This document shows, piece after piece, positions 8,659 to 16,414 of a stretch of DNA of 64,000 bases; positions within the stretch are counted from its first letter, which is position 1; each line of letters starts with the position of its first letter. The notes under the pieces are model-generated. The model ran no database searches. It was not told the origin of the DNA and was given only the letters and a program-made list of their open reading frames with translations. A program made the translations under genes and the position numbers. The DNA comes from Arcanobacterium haemolyticum (lineage in GTDB: Bacteria > Actinomycetota > Actinomycetes > Actinomycetales > Actinomycetaceae). The stretch is taken from assembly GCA_021532125.1 (NCBI GenBank), contig JADYUX010000005.1, positions 62,001 to 126,000 of the forward strand. The letters run 5' to 3'.

Positions 8659-9357
8659 CTACTCGCCAGCAGCCGTCAGCTTGTATCCGAGCCCACGCAC
8701 TGTCTGCAACGCCACCGGAGAACTCGGGTCCTCCTCGATGCGGGAACGTATCCGCTTCACATGCACATCGAGCGTCTTGGAATCCCCCAAGTAGTCAAGG
8801 CCCCACACACGATCAAGGATCTGCCCCCGCGTGAGCACCCGGCCAGGATTGCGCATAAATAGCTCAAGTAACTCAAACTCACGCAGCGGCATCGCAACTT
8901 GCTCGCCATCAACCCACACGACATGAGCTTCGGTATCCATCTTGATACGGCCAACCTTGAGGATCTCCTCCTCACCTTCGTCGTCCATCGCACCCGAGCC
9001 GACACGACGAAGCACCGCACGGATTCGCGCCACCAACTCGCGGAACGAATACGGCTTCGTGAGGTAGTCGTCGGCGCCAACTTCAAGGCCGACGACCTTA
9101 TCAATCTCGTCGTCCTTCGCCGTCACCATAATGATCGGCACCGACGAGACGGCACGAATCTTGTGGCACACTTCGATACCGGAAAAGCCCGGAATCATAA
9201 GGTCAAGAAGAATGAGATCAGGATTTTCTACCTCGAATTGGGCAACCGCGCTCGGCCCGTCCTCCGCGACGACAACGCCAAAACCCTCCCGGCCAAGGTT
9301 ATAGGCGAGAGTTTCGCGGTACGTCTGTTCATCGTCGACAACAAGAATCTTCGTCAT
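8659..9357 (-). CDS. regX3: OmpR/PhoB-family response regulator RegX3
   Basis: Phosphate-starvation response regulator. The receiver domain has the acidic pair D8-D9, phospho-acceptor D52 (LILLDLMIPG), T79 and K101. The winged-helix effector domain has REFELLELFMRNPGRVLTRGQILDRVWG and DVHVKRIRSRIEEDP. 232 residues, normal. It lies 63 bp after senX3 on the same strand; senX3-regX3 next to phoU and gpmA is the mycobacterial/actinobacterial arrangement. Likely binds the GTTCAYC direct repeats between senX3 and phoU. Distinction from other PhoB-type regulators rests on neighbourhood. Confidence 0.88.
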   Translation of the reverse strand: MTKILVVDDEQTYRETLAYNLGREGFGVVVAEDGPSAVAQFEVENPDLILLDLMIPGFSGIEVCHKIRAVSSVPIIMVTAKDDEIDKVVGLEVGADDYLTKPYSFRELVARIRAVLRRVGSGAMDDEGEEEILKVGRIKMDTEAHVVWVDGEQVAMPLREFELLELFMRNPGRVLTRGQILDRVWGLDYLGDSKTLDVHVKRIRSRIEEDPSSPVALQTVRGLGYKLTAAGE

Positions 9358-9420
9358 TGATTTCCATTCGTGGTGCTTGCGTAATCCATGCTACGCGTTG
9401 GTCTATCAACATTCATGCGG

Positions 9421-10590
9421 CTACTCGGCTTCTGCTACTGCCTCCACCGTCGCTCGCTGAGGACGATGTGCCTCCGGCAGAAGAATCGTGAACGTCGAAC
9501 CCTTCCCAGGGGCCGACCAGAGCGAGACTCGACCACCGTGATCCGACGCAACGTGCTTGACGATCGACAGCCCAAGGCCCGATCCTCCCGTCTCGCGCGA
9601 CCGAGCCTTGTCGCCACGGTAGAAACGCTCAAAGACGCGCTCCCGGACACTTTCGGGTATACCTTCACCTTGATCGACCACGGCAATGGAAACAAGGCCG
9701 TCGTGCGACGAGACACCCACCGAGACTCTGCCGTGCGGACGCGAGTAGCGTACGGCATTGTCGAGGAGGTTGCGCACCGCCGTGGTGAGAAGCTTCTTGT
9801 CCCCATACACCTCAAGGCCGGGAGTTCCGCCAGAGACGAGGGTGATGTCGCGATCGTCGGCCTCAACTTTCATTCGGTCGAGAGCCTCTGTCACAACCTC
9901 GTCGATCGAAACAAGTTCCGAGGTTGAAAGGGCGTCGCCTGCTTGGAGGCGGGAAAGCTCGATAATCTCCTGGACAAGTTGGCCAAGGCGCCGGGCCTCC
10001 CGAGAGAGCCGTTTGGAGAAGTGATGGACGGCGTCGGGATCGTCGGCGTTATTTTCGAGGGTTTCCGCCAGGAGGGCGATCGCCCCGATGGGTGTTTTGA
10101 GTTCGTGCGAGACGTTGGCGGTAAAGTCTCGTCGGGTTTCTTCGAGACGCAGTTGCGCCGTGTTGTCTTCGAAGAGGACGAGGACTTTCCCTTGCGTCAT
10201 TGGCGCGCTTCGAACGACGAGACGGCTTTCCACGTGTTCTTCGACCATCGATCGGCTCATCCGCACTTCCTCGACGTGAATGAGGCCGTCCTCGCGGACT
10301 GTTTCAACGATTCGCTGAATCGGGTCGCGGATGATTTCGTTGTCTTTGACGATGCCGTAGGAATATGCCCGTGTTGAGGCTTCTTCGACGAGGCCGTTGC
10401 GATCGACGATGATGTAATCCTGCGGCAGTGCTTCGAGCACTGACGCTGCAAGGATTTCTGGTGTTTCGACGACTGGTGTTGCGACTTCTTTGCGGCGTTG
10501 TCTTTCGGTGGAGAGGAAGGCGAAGGTTGCCCATGCTCCGACGATGATGCCAAGGAGGAGGGCGAAGAAGGGGGCGAGACCGTACGACAT
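9421..10590 (-). CDS. senX3: Sensor histidine kinase SenX3
   Basis: Membrane-bound kinase partner of RegX3. One clear transmembrane helix (about residues 5-27) is followed by a PAS-like region (EALPQDYIIVDRNGLVEEAS, 50-145). The dimerisation/phosphoacceptor domain follows with H162 in ANVSHELKTP, then a HATPase domain with N box (NLLDNAVRYS), G1 (DQGEGIP) and G2 (GGSGLGLSIVKH). Lacks a large periplasmic domain, as in mycobacterial SenX3, which responds to the Pst/PhoU complex rather than to an external ligand. Transcribed away from phoU, with the PHO box between them. Confidence 0.9.
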   Translation of the reverse strand: MSYGLAPFFALLLGIIVGAWATFAFLSTERQRRKEVATPVVETPEILAASVLEALPQDYIIVDRNGLVEEASTRAYSYGIVKDNEIIRDPIQRIVETVREDGLIHVEEVRMSRSMVEEHVESRLVVRSAPMTQGKVLVLFEDNTAQLRLEETRRDFTANVSHELKTPIGAIALLAETLENNADDPDAVHHFSKRLSREARRLGQLVQEIIELSRLQAGDALSTSELVSIDEVVTEALDRMKVEADDRDITLVSGGTPGLEVYGDKKLLTTAVRNLLDNAVRYSRPHGRVSVGVSSHDGLVSIAVVDQGEGIPESVRERVFERFYRGDKARSRETGGSGLGLSIVKHVASDHGGRVSLWSAPGKGSTFTILLPEAHRPQRATVEAVAEAE

Positions 10591-10651
10591 GCTTCCAGGT
10601 TAAACGTAGCTACGGGCTTTGTGGAGCGCGAAATGGTAGGTTTTGCCTAAT

Positions 10652-10701
10652 GTTTACCTTTGTTCATCGAGTGTTCACCTGAGCCGCGGTGTGCGTTCAC
10701 T
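10652..10701. promoter_or_regulatory. PHO box: GTTCAYC direct repeats with 11-bp phasing
   Basis: GTTCATC (10662), GTTCACC (10673) and GTTCACT (10695) start 11 and 22 bases apart, that is on an 11-bp register, and GTTTACC (10652) lies 10 bases before. This matches the GTTCACC-type direct-repeat box bound by actinobacterial PhoP/RegX3 regulators. It sits in the 220-bp divergent region between senX3-regX3 and phoU, so it can control both. Confidence 0.7.
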
Positions 10702-10810
10702 CCGTTGTGGTTAATTGGCATGTGGTTCGTGGACATTTGTGGCCTTTCCGTTGGGGTTGGGCCGGTGACTACTAGGCCCGCGGGTTTCGCCGGGCAGATT
10801 TGGGAGCAAC

Positions 10811-11506
10811 ATGCGCGAGGAATTCCGCAAGGAGATGACACTCCTTCAGGACACGTTGACGACACAGGCGAAGGCTGCTGCTACTGCGATGAGCCGTGCT
10901 GCTGCTTCGTTGCGTGACGCGAATTTGGCGCTTGCCGAGACGGTCATTGATGCCGATCAGCAAATAGATTTTCTTGAGCAGTATGTCGACGATATGGGAA
11001 TTTCGTTGCTGGCCCGCCAGGCGCCGGTTGCGTCGGATCTTCGCACGGTAGTTTCGGCTTTGCGGTTGGCTGCCACGTTGGAGCGCATGGGTGATTTGGC
11101 TCGCCACGTTGCTTATATTGCGCGCGGTCATTTCCCGAATGCTGCTGTCGAAGGTTCCGCTTACGACTTGCTGACGCGGATGGCCGACGAGGCCGCGAAG
11201 GTCGGCGCGAAGATGGCAAAACTTGTCGAGACGCACGATATTGCGCTCGCACGGGAAATTCAGGACGAAGACGAGATCTTGGATACGCTCCATCGGAAAT
11301 CGTTTGATCTCGTCCTTGACGAGTCAAACGAGCTGAGCCGCCAGGATGTCGTCGATGTGGTGTTGCTGGGCCGGTTCCTCGAACGCTATGGCGACCACGC
11401 CGTATCGGTTGCCCGCAGGATGACGTTCCTCGTGACAGGTTTTGTGCCACCGCATGAGTCAGTGCCAGGCACCGAGGAAGAAGTGCTGGGCGGCGGCGCC
11501 CGCTGA
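10811..11506 (+). CDS. phoU: Phosphate signalling complex protein PhoU
   Basis: Cytoplasmic all-helical protein linking the Pst phosphate transporter to the histidine kinase and keeping the Pho response off when phosphate is plentiful. The 231 residues show the two PhoU repeats with their metal-binding E/D signatures: LAATLERMGDLARHVA (first) and GRFLERYGDHAVSVAR (second). Length is normal. Transcribed divergently from senX3-regX3 across a PHO box, so probably itself under RegX3 control. No pst genes are in the window. A strong hairpin follows the stop. Confidence 0.92.
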   Translation: MREEFRKEMTLLQDTLTTQAKAAATAMSRAAASLRDANLALAETVIDADQQIDFLEQYVDDMGISLLARQAPVASDLRTVVSALRLAATLERMGDLARHVAYIARGHFPNAAVEGSAYDLLTRMADEAAKVGAKMAKLVETHDIALAREIQDEDEILDTLHRKSFDLVLDESNELSRQDVVDVVLLGRFLERYGDHAVSVARRMTFLVTGFVPPHESVPGTEEEVLGGGAR

Positions 11507-11520
11507 CATATGCAGCGCTT

Positions 11521-11559
11521 AAACTGGCGGGGAATGCTGTGGGCATTCCCCGCCAGTTT
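11521..11559 (+). terminator. Terminator after phoU
   Basis: A perfect 17-bp inverted repeat (arm AAACTGGCGGGGAATGC, loop TGTGG) begins 15 bp after the phoU stop and is followed by GTTATG. Confidence 0.85.
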
Positions 11560-11564
11560 GTTAT

Positions 11565-11632
11565 GTCGTGCGGTGTGTTAGGTCGTGCAGCTCGCTAGGC
11601 CGTGCGGCTTGCTAGGTCGTGCGGCTTGCTAT
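11565..11632. repeat. Tandem array, four 17-bp units
   Basis: Four adjacent units of consensus GTCGTGCGGCTTGCTAG; units 2-4 differ by one to three bases and unit 1 is more divergent. The array fills the space between the phoU terminator and the nucleoside hydrolase 3' end. Function unknown. Confidence 0.8.
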
Positions 11633-11712
11633 GTGGCTCAGCCGCCTGCTGTTTCGGCAACAGGGCCTCTGCGCGACGATGCTCGGCCAGTTCGAGGCGT
11701 GTCCTGTTTCAG

Positions 11713-12651
11713 TTAGGGCAGGCGAGCAATGGCCTGCGCGAGAGCATCCCAGAATTTGTCGTGGTTGAGCTGGACGGCTACGCGGGTGTGACAATCAGGT
11801 GACGGTGGAAGGCGGAAGTCCGCGACTGTCATCCCCGTGGTGAATTCGCCTCGCGTTTCAACATGGACGGGCGCTTGGCGCGTGCTCATCGTTTCCGGAT
11901 CGATGACCCATGCAAGCGCGCAGGGATCGTGGATGGGAGGGTTGTCGAATCCAAACATGTCACGGTTGGACGCACGGAAGAATGCCATGAGGTCGACGAA
12001 GAACGTGCCTGCGTGATTTCCTACGCTTGCGACGCGTTGCTCAAATTCGGGAGTGACGAGCGCTTGGTGGGTGAGGTCGAGGCCGACCATCGTGAGCGGC
12101 CAGGGTTCCTCAAAAACGATGCGAGCAGCTTCCGGATCTACCCAAATGTTGAACTCGGCCGCGGCGGTCCAATTGCCTTCGTTGTATCCGCCTCCCATGA
12201 TGGCGACCTCACGCACTCGGCTGACGATTCGTGGTTCAAGGCGGGCAGCGAGTGCGAGGTTTGTCAGTGGTCCCGTTGCGACGAGGGTCAGGGTGCCGGC
12301 AGGTTCATTCATGATGAGGTCGACGATGGCCTGTGCTGCGCGTGTTTCTTCGAGTGGGCGCTTCGGCGTGGGGAGTTCGACGCCGTCGAGTCCGCTCTCG
12401 CCGTGGATTTCGGGAGCGATTTCGACTGCGTGGACGAGGGGACGCTCTGCTCCTGCATAGACGGGAACGTCATGTGCGCCGCAGAGTGCAAGCATCGCCC
12501 GCGCGTTATGGGTGACTTTTTCCAGGGTCTGGTTGCCGCCAACTGTCGTGACGGCGACGAGGTCTATGGCGGGGCTGCCTACTGCCATCATGATGGCGAC
12601 GGCGTCGTCGTGCCCCGGATCGCAGTCAAGAATGATCCTTTTTGCCTTCAT
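11713..12651 (-). CDS. Nucleoside hydrolase (inosine-uridine preferring family)
   Basis: Hydrolyses the N-glycosidic bond of ribonucleosides to base and ribose for salvage. The calcium-binding N-terminal signature is complete (ILDCDPGHDDAVAI). VTTVGGNQTLEKVTHNA, LVATGPLTNLA, IMGGGYNEGNWTAAAEFNIWVDPEAA and PIHDPCALAW with the active-site histidine follow. 312 residues, standard. I begin at MKAKRIILD, with GGAGG five bases before; the longer frame runs back into a 9-bp tandem repeat and begins with meaningless LCALCALCA residues. Single gene between terminators. Preferred base cannot be read from sequence. Confidence 0.88.
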   Translation of the reverse strand: MKAKRIILDCDPGHDDAVAIMMAVGSPAIDLVAVTTVGGNQTLEKVTHNARAMLALCGAHDVPVYAGAERPLVHAVEIAPEIHGESGLDGVELPTPKRPLEETRAAQAIVDLIMNEPAGTLTLVATGPLTNLALAARLEPRIVSRVREVAIMGGGYNEGNWTAAAEFNIWVDPEAARIVFEEPWPLTMVGLDLTHQALVTPEFEQRVASVGNHAGTFFVDLMAFFRASNRDMFGFDNPPIHDPCALAWVIDPETMSTRQAPVHVETRGEFTTGMTVADFRLPPSPDCHTRVAVQLNHDKFWDALAQAIARLP

Positions 12652-12684
12652 CTCTCCTCCTCCAAGCTTCCTCATTGAACTCTC

Positions 12685-12729
12685 CGCACAAAGCGCACAA
12701 AGCGCACAAAGCACACAAAGCGCACAAAG
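12685..12729. repeat. Tandem array, five 9-bp units
   Basis: CGCACAAAG is repeated five times without gaps, with one substitution in unit 4 (CACACAAAG). It lies 34 bp upstream of the nucleoside hydrolase start, within its likely leader or promoter, so copy-number change could affect expression. Confidence 0.9.
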
Positions 12730-12870
12730 CGACTGTATTCACATGCCAGGCTCGCGTGCATCTCAGCCTCGGCAGTTACCGCCACATTCTGCATCTACGA
12801 CACAGCATGTTCCTGCAGTAACTCCCCACCCTCGCCATGCTCCGCACCTACAATCCCACGTCGCACACCA

Positions 12871-13080
12871 CTCCCTGCCCCACTATGCACAAGGGTGATG
12901 GTCAAGGAGATCAACCGCTGTGGAGGGCGAGGTCCCACGCCCCCACGCTCAAGGGGTGATGGATAATTTCGTCGACATCGACTCGCTCGCAAAACCCACG
13001 CCCCTACGCACGGGGGTGATGGCGCCGGCATGACCGCTTGCCACGCTTCAAGCCCTGCCCCACTACGCACACAAGGGGAG
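12871..13080. CRISPR. Degenerate CRISPR-like array (type I-E style repeats), three to four repeats, no cas genes nearby
   Basis: Three repeats end in GTGATGG at 12901, 12962 and 13022, giving periods of 61 and 60 bp, the 28/29 + 32 bp period of type I-E arrays. Repeats are about 28-31 bp with a C-run/G-run hairpin, e.g. GCCCCTACGCACGGGGGTG (13000-13018). Repeat 1 (12871-12901), 2 (12932-12962) and 3 (12993-13022) have drifted. A fourth end repeat (13052-13080) resembles repeat 1 closely (CCCTGCCCCACTAYGCACA) but lacks GTGATGG and is merged into the gpmA terminator. The three spacers are all different. A still weaker repeat may end near 12840. The drift and absence of cas genes suggest a dead array. 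Confidence 0.65.
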
Positions 13081-13106
13081 AGGCCGGAGCCACTCCCCTT
13101 GTGTGC
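13067..13106 (-). terminator. Terminator hairpin after gpmA
   Basis: A perfect 14-bp inverted repeat (GCACACAAGGGGAG with its complement, 12-nt loop) starts about 24 bp after the gpmA stop on the minus strand. Its outer arm is also the 3' half of the last CRISPR-like repeat. Confidence 0.7.
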
Positions 13107-13129
13107 AGGCTTAACGTGCCTAACGTGCG

Positions 13130-13867
13130 TTACTTACCCTGGTTGGCGACAGCCGCGATCTTTGCCTCGGCGTCAGGATCGAGGTACGTGCCACCCTTCT
13201 TGATGGGCTTGAGCGTTTCCTCATCCAGCTCGTAAACGAGCGGAATACCTGTGGGGATGTTGACACCCGCGATCTCCTCGTCGGAGATGTCATCGAGATG
13301 CTTGACGATAGCGCGCAGCGAGTTGCCGTGCGCAGCAATCATGATCGTCTTGCCGGTCTTGATGTCGGGGACGATGACATCGTTCCAGTATGGGAGAAGA
13401 CGCTCAAGGACATCCTTGAGGCACTCGGTTGCGGGGATCGGCTCACCGGCGTAGCGGGGGTCCGAATCCTGCGAGAACTCACTGCCGGCTTCGATTGCTG
13501 GCGGCGGAACATCGTAGGAACGGCGCCACTGCATGAACTGATCCTCGCCGTACTCGTCGCGGATCTCCTTCTTGTTCTTGCCCTGGAGAGCGCCGTAGTG
13601 ACGCTCGTTGAGGCGCCAGTTGCGCTCAACCGGGATCCAGTGACGATCGGCAGCATCAAGGGCAAGGTTTGCCGTCATGATGGCGCGGCGCAGCATCGAG
13701 GTGTACAGCTTCTCCGGGAGCACGCCGGCTTCCTTGAGCAGCTCGCCACCATGGGTGGCCTCGGCGCGGCCCTTCTCTGAGAGCGGCACGTCAACCCAAC
13801 CCGTAAAGAGGTTCTTTGCATTCCATTCGCTCTCGCCGTGGCGGAGCAGTACGAGGGTGTAACTCAT
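13130..13867 (-). CDS. gpmA: 2,3-bisphosphoglycerate-dependent phosphoglycerate mutase
   Basis: Interconverts 3- and 2-phosphoglycerate in glycolysis and gluconeogenesis through a phosphohistidine. [10 protein letters not shown] places the catalytic H10, with [13 protein letters not shown] as the specificity region of the dPGM group and [12 protein letters not shown] carrying the second histidine. 245 residues, the usual length. Stands alone between a hairpin and the divergent regulator gene. In mycobacteria gpm1 adjoins senX3-regX3; here it is 2.5 kb away, a looser version of the same neighbourhood. Confidence 0.95.
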   Translation of the reverse strand: MSYTLVLLRHGESEWNAKNLFTGWVDVPLSEKGRAEATHGGELLKEAGVLPEKLYTSMLRRAIMTANLALDAADRHWIPVERNWRLNERHYGALQGKNKKEIRDEYGEDQFMQWRRSYDVPPPAIEAGSEFSQDSDPRYAGEPIPATECLKDVLERLLPYWNDVIVPDIKTGKTIMIAAHGNSLRAIVKHLDDISDEEIAGVNIPTGIPLVYELDEETLKPIKKGGTYLDPDAEAKIAAVANQGK

Positions 13868-14196
13868 GGTTCCTATCTTCCCACGGGCAGCCTAGGACCT
13901 TCCAGTGCGGGTCGAGAGATTTTCCGACGAGTCCTGCGCCGTCGTCGCCCCAAAGCTCACGCCCCAACGTGCCCGCCATCTCGTCGCTCCACGGTCCCAG
14001 CACGCCACCTCCTCATCGATCGGTTGTCGCCGTATTCCCTCATCCCCACCTTCTTGCCCTCGTTGGTCGACTTTTCTCCCCAATCGTCGCCGGAAATCGA
14101 CCAATTATTCGGACCTGAAAGTTTTTTCGTGTATGACAGTTAGAATCAGGCCATTCCATGACAAGGCGGGTGACCGTTCGATGATGAGGGGGCAAC
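13868..14196. promoter_or_regulatory. Divergent promoter region gpmA / LytTR regulator, with one LytTR-type half-site
   Basis: No gene seen in 329 bp. ACAGTTAG at 14136-14143 matches the AgrA/LytTR direct-repeat element (ACAGTTNAG) and lies 54 bp before the regulator start. A weaker AAAGTT is at 14118. Self-regulation is possible but rests on one good half-site. Confidence 0.35.
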
Positions 14197-14955
14197 GTGG
14201 GAAACCATCAAATTGACATTTCAGCAGGTCGCCCGGTGGTTTCTGTGGGAATTGTCGAAGATAACCCCCGCGATCGAGCACACATCGAATCCCTCTTAAA
14301 CCAGTTCGAGCACGAGAATTCCGTGAGTTTTTCGGTGAGGAAATTCGACGATGGTGCCGCAATCCTCGACCATTACCAGCCTGATTACGACATCATTTTT
14401 CTCGATATTCAGATGAGCGGAATTGACGGTATGCGCACAGCGACAGCAATCCGTCAGGTCGATACAAAAGTTGTTCTGATTTTCGTCACAAATACCTCGC
14501 AGTACGCAACGACGGGTTATTCAGTGAACGCCCAAAGTTACCTGCTGAAACCCGTGACGTACTTTGCATTCCACACAGAGATGCAGCGAGCACTTTCTCG
14601 GCTTCAGCAACTCGAACGTGAATCAATCCTCGTTGGCTCTGGTTCGTCGCTGCGACGCCTCGATATTGCGGACATTGTGTATCTTGAGTCGAATCGTCAC
14701 CGCATGACGATCCATACGGTTTCGGAGGAGATTGTCTTCTCAGGAACGCTGAAGTCTCTGGAAAGCGATCTCGCCCCTCGTAATTTTTATCGGGCAAATT
14801 CTGGCTACCTCGTCAATTTGCGACACCTCAAAGCAATTACGGGTGAGGATGCACTTATGTCGAATGGCGACGTCCTCAAGGTCAGTCGTTCCCGGAAGAA
14901 GGGACTTATGGAGGCGCTGACGAACTATATCGGTTCAGGACTCACAGCGCGTTAG
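14197..14955 (+). CDS. LytTR-family response regulator (AgrA/ComE-like)
   Basis: 252-residue response regulator: receiver domain (residues 14-130) with E21-D22, phospho-acceptor D70 (IIFLDIQMSG) and K118 (LLKPV), then a LytTR DNA-binding domain (about 145-245; IVYLESNRHRMTIHT, FYRANSGYLVNLRHL). LytTR domains bind ACAGTT-like repeats, and many serve peptide quorum-sensing circuits. GTG start with AGGGGG at good spacing. The kinase gene follows 31 bp later, so the two form one operon. No gene for a signal peptide or AgrB-type processing protease is visible nearby, so the inducer is unknown. Confidence 0.87.
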   Translation: MGNHQIDISAGRPVVSVGIVEDNPRDRAHIESLLNQFEHENSVSFSVRKFDDGAAILDHYQPDYDIIFLDIQMSGIDGMRTATAIRQVDTKVVLIFVTNTSQYATTGYSVNAQSYLLKPVTYFAFHTEMQRALSRLQQLERESILVGSGSSLRRLDIADIVYLESNRHRMTIHTVSEEIVFSGTLKSLESDLAPRNFYRANSGYLVNLRHLKAITGEDALMSNGDVLKVSRSRKKGLMEALTNYIGSGLTAR

Positions 14956-14986
14956 CGCATACGCCTCTCACTCGTTACGCAGGTGC

Positions 14987-16321
14987 ATGATGTTTTCCAT
15001 GATTCTTGAAGCCCTCCCCGATATTCCCCGCCTGTATACGGGTATCGCCGAATGGGCTGGGGCCCTCGTCTACATTCTCATCATGAGGCCACGTTTCCGC
15101 AGGTGGCGCCGCTGGCTCACAATTGTCGGGATGCTCCCAGTGATGATCGGACTCCAAGTCTTTGTAGGCATGTGGCCGTTATCGATGTGGATGTTGGGAA
15201 TGGCCGCCGCCGTCCTGACAATGTTCGGCTTTGTATATGCGTGCACCGATACAAGTGCCAGGGACGCCGGTTATCTCACCGCACGCGCCTTTGTGTTGGC
15301 TGAACTTGTTGCCTCGCTGCAGTGGCAGCTCGAAATGTACGACTTTAAATACATCGTCCCCGAAACTTTTGCTTCAAGCACCGCTGTGAGGGTCGCATTT
15401 TTCGTCGTCTCGTACGCTGTTGCATATGCCATCGCTTACGCGATGGAATCACGGAACTTCCATCGCCGTATGCGTTTGGGAATCGATACACGAACCCTCG
15501 TCGTCTCCGTGGCAACAGCCCTTGTCACGTTCCTCGTATCAAATATCAGTTTCTTGACGACGAACGTCCCATTCTCCGGGTCGATGGGAAACGATGTCTT
15601 TTATATCCGCACGCTCGTTGATTTAGCCGGGTTCGTGTCGCTGTATGCCCAACAGTCGAGCCACAACGCTATTCGTGATGCCCTTGAACTCGCTCAAGCA
15701 AAAATCATTATGCGAGCCCAACACGACCAGTACTTGCAATCGAAACGCAATATCGACGAGCTCAACCGGATGCATCACGATCTCAAGCACTATGCGGCAG
15801 CAATTCGAGCAGAATCTTCCGCCGATCGTCGTTCGGAATACCTCCAAGCCCTCGAAGATTCCATCCGCGGTTACGAATCAGAAATACAAACGGGCAATAA
15901 CGTGCTCGACATTATCCTCGCCTCGAAGAAAGAACGCTGCCTTCAAGAGGGTATTACGATGACGACAATGGTGGACGGCAATGCGCTGTCGCATATTGAT
16001 GCCATCGCCTTAAGCACCCTCTTTGGCAATGCCCTCGATAACGCAATCGAAGCGGAGATGAAAGTACCTGATCATGAGCAAAGGATCATTAAGGTCGATG
16101 TCTTCCGCGAAGGCGATTTCGTTCTTATTCGGGTTGAGAATTACTGCCCTTGGGCCCTGAAATTTGTTGACGGGCTCCCTGAAACGACGAAGAACGATCG
16201 TTCCCGGCACGGGTTTGGCACGTATTCAATTCGCTCAGTAGTTGAGGAACAGGGCGGAACGCTCACAATGAACCTTGAAGACCAGTGGTTCATCCTGCGC
16301 GCGCTTCTTCCACTCACCTAG
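14987..16321 (+). CDS. GHKL-family sensor histidine kinase (AgrC-like)
   Basis: Partner of the LytTR regulator. The N-terminal 220 residues are hydrophobic with about six to seven transmembrane helices, the layout of AgrC-type peptide receptors. A linker leads to the phosphoacceptor motif RMHHDLKHY (H264), then a GHKL ATPase domain with STLFGNALDNAIEA as N box and RSRHGFGTYSIRSVVEEQGG as the glycine-rich lid. 444 residues, family-typical. Two adjacent ATGs can serve as start; the second has better spacing to AGGTG. The ligand cannot be deduced. Converges with the GT2 gene. Confidence 0.85.
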   Translation: MMFSMILEALPDIPRLYTGIAEWAGALVYILIMRPRFRRWRRWLTIVGMLPVMIGLQVFVGMWPLSMWMLGMAAAVLTMFGFVYACTDTSARDAGYLTARAFVLAELVASLQWQLEMYDFKYIVPETFASSTAVRVAFFVVSYAVAYAIAYAMESRNFHRRMRLGIDTRTLVVSVATALVTFLVSNISFLTTNVPFSGSMGNDVFYIRTLVDLAGFVSLYAQQSSHNAIRDALELAQAKIIMRAQHDQYLQSKRNIDELNRMHHDLKHYAAAIRAESSADRRSEYLQALEDSIRGYESEIQTGNNVLDIILASKKERCLQEGITMTTMVDGNALSHIDAIALSTLFGNALDNAIEAEMKVPDHEQRIIKVDVFREGDFVLIRVENYCPWALKFVDGLPETTKNDRSRHGFGTYSIRSVVEEQGGTLTMNLEDQWFILRALLPLT

Positions 16322-16414
16322 GCATGGCACCTCGCGACCTGAGCATCACCTCGGCCCACCAGGCGATTTCTACCTCGTCGGCCGCACCCGGCAAGGTGCC
16401 GATGTCGCCGCAGC

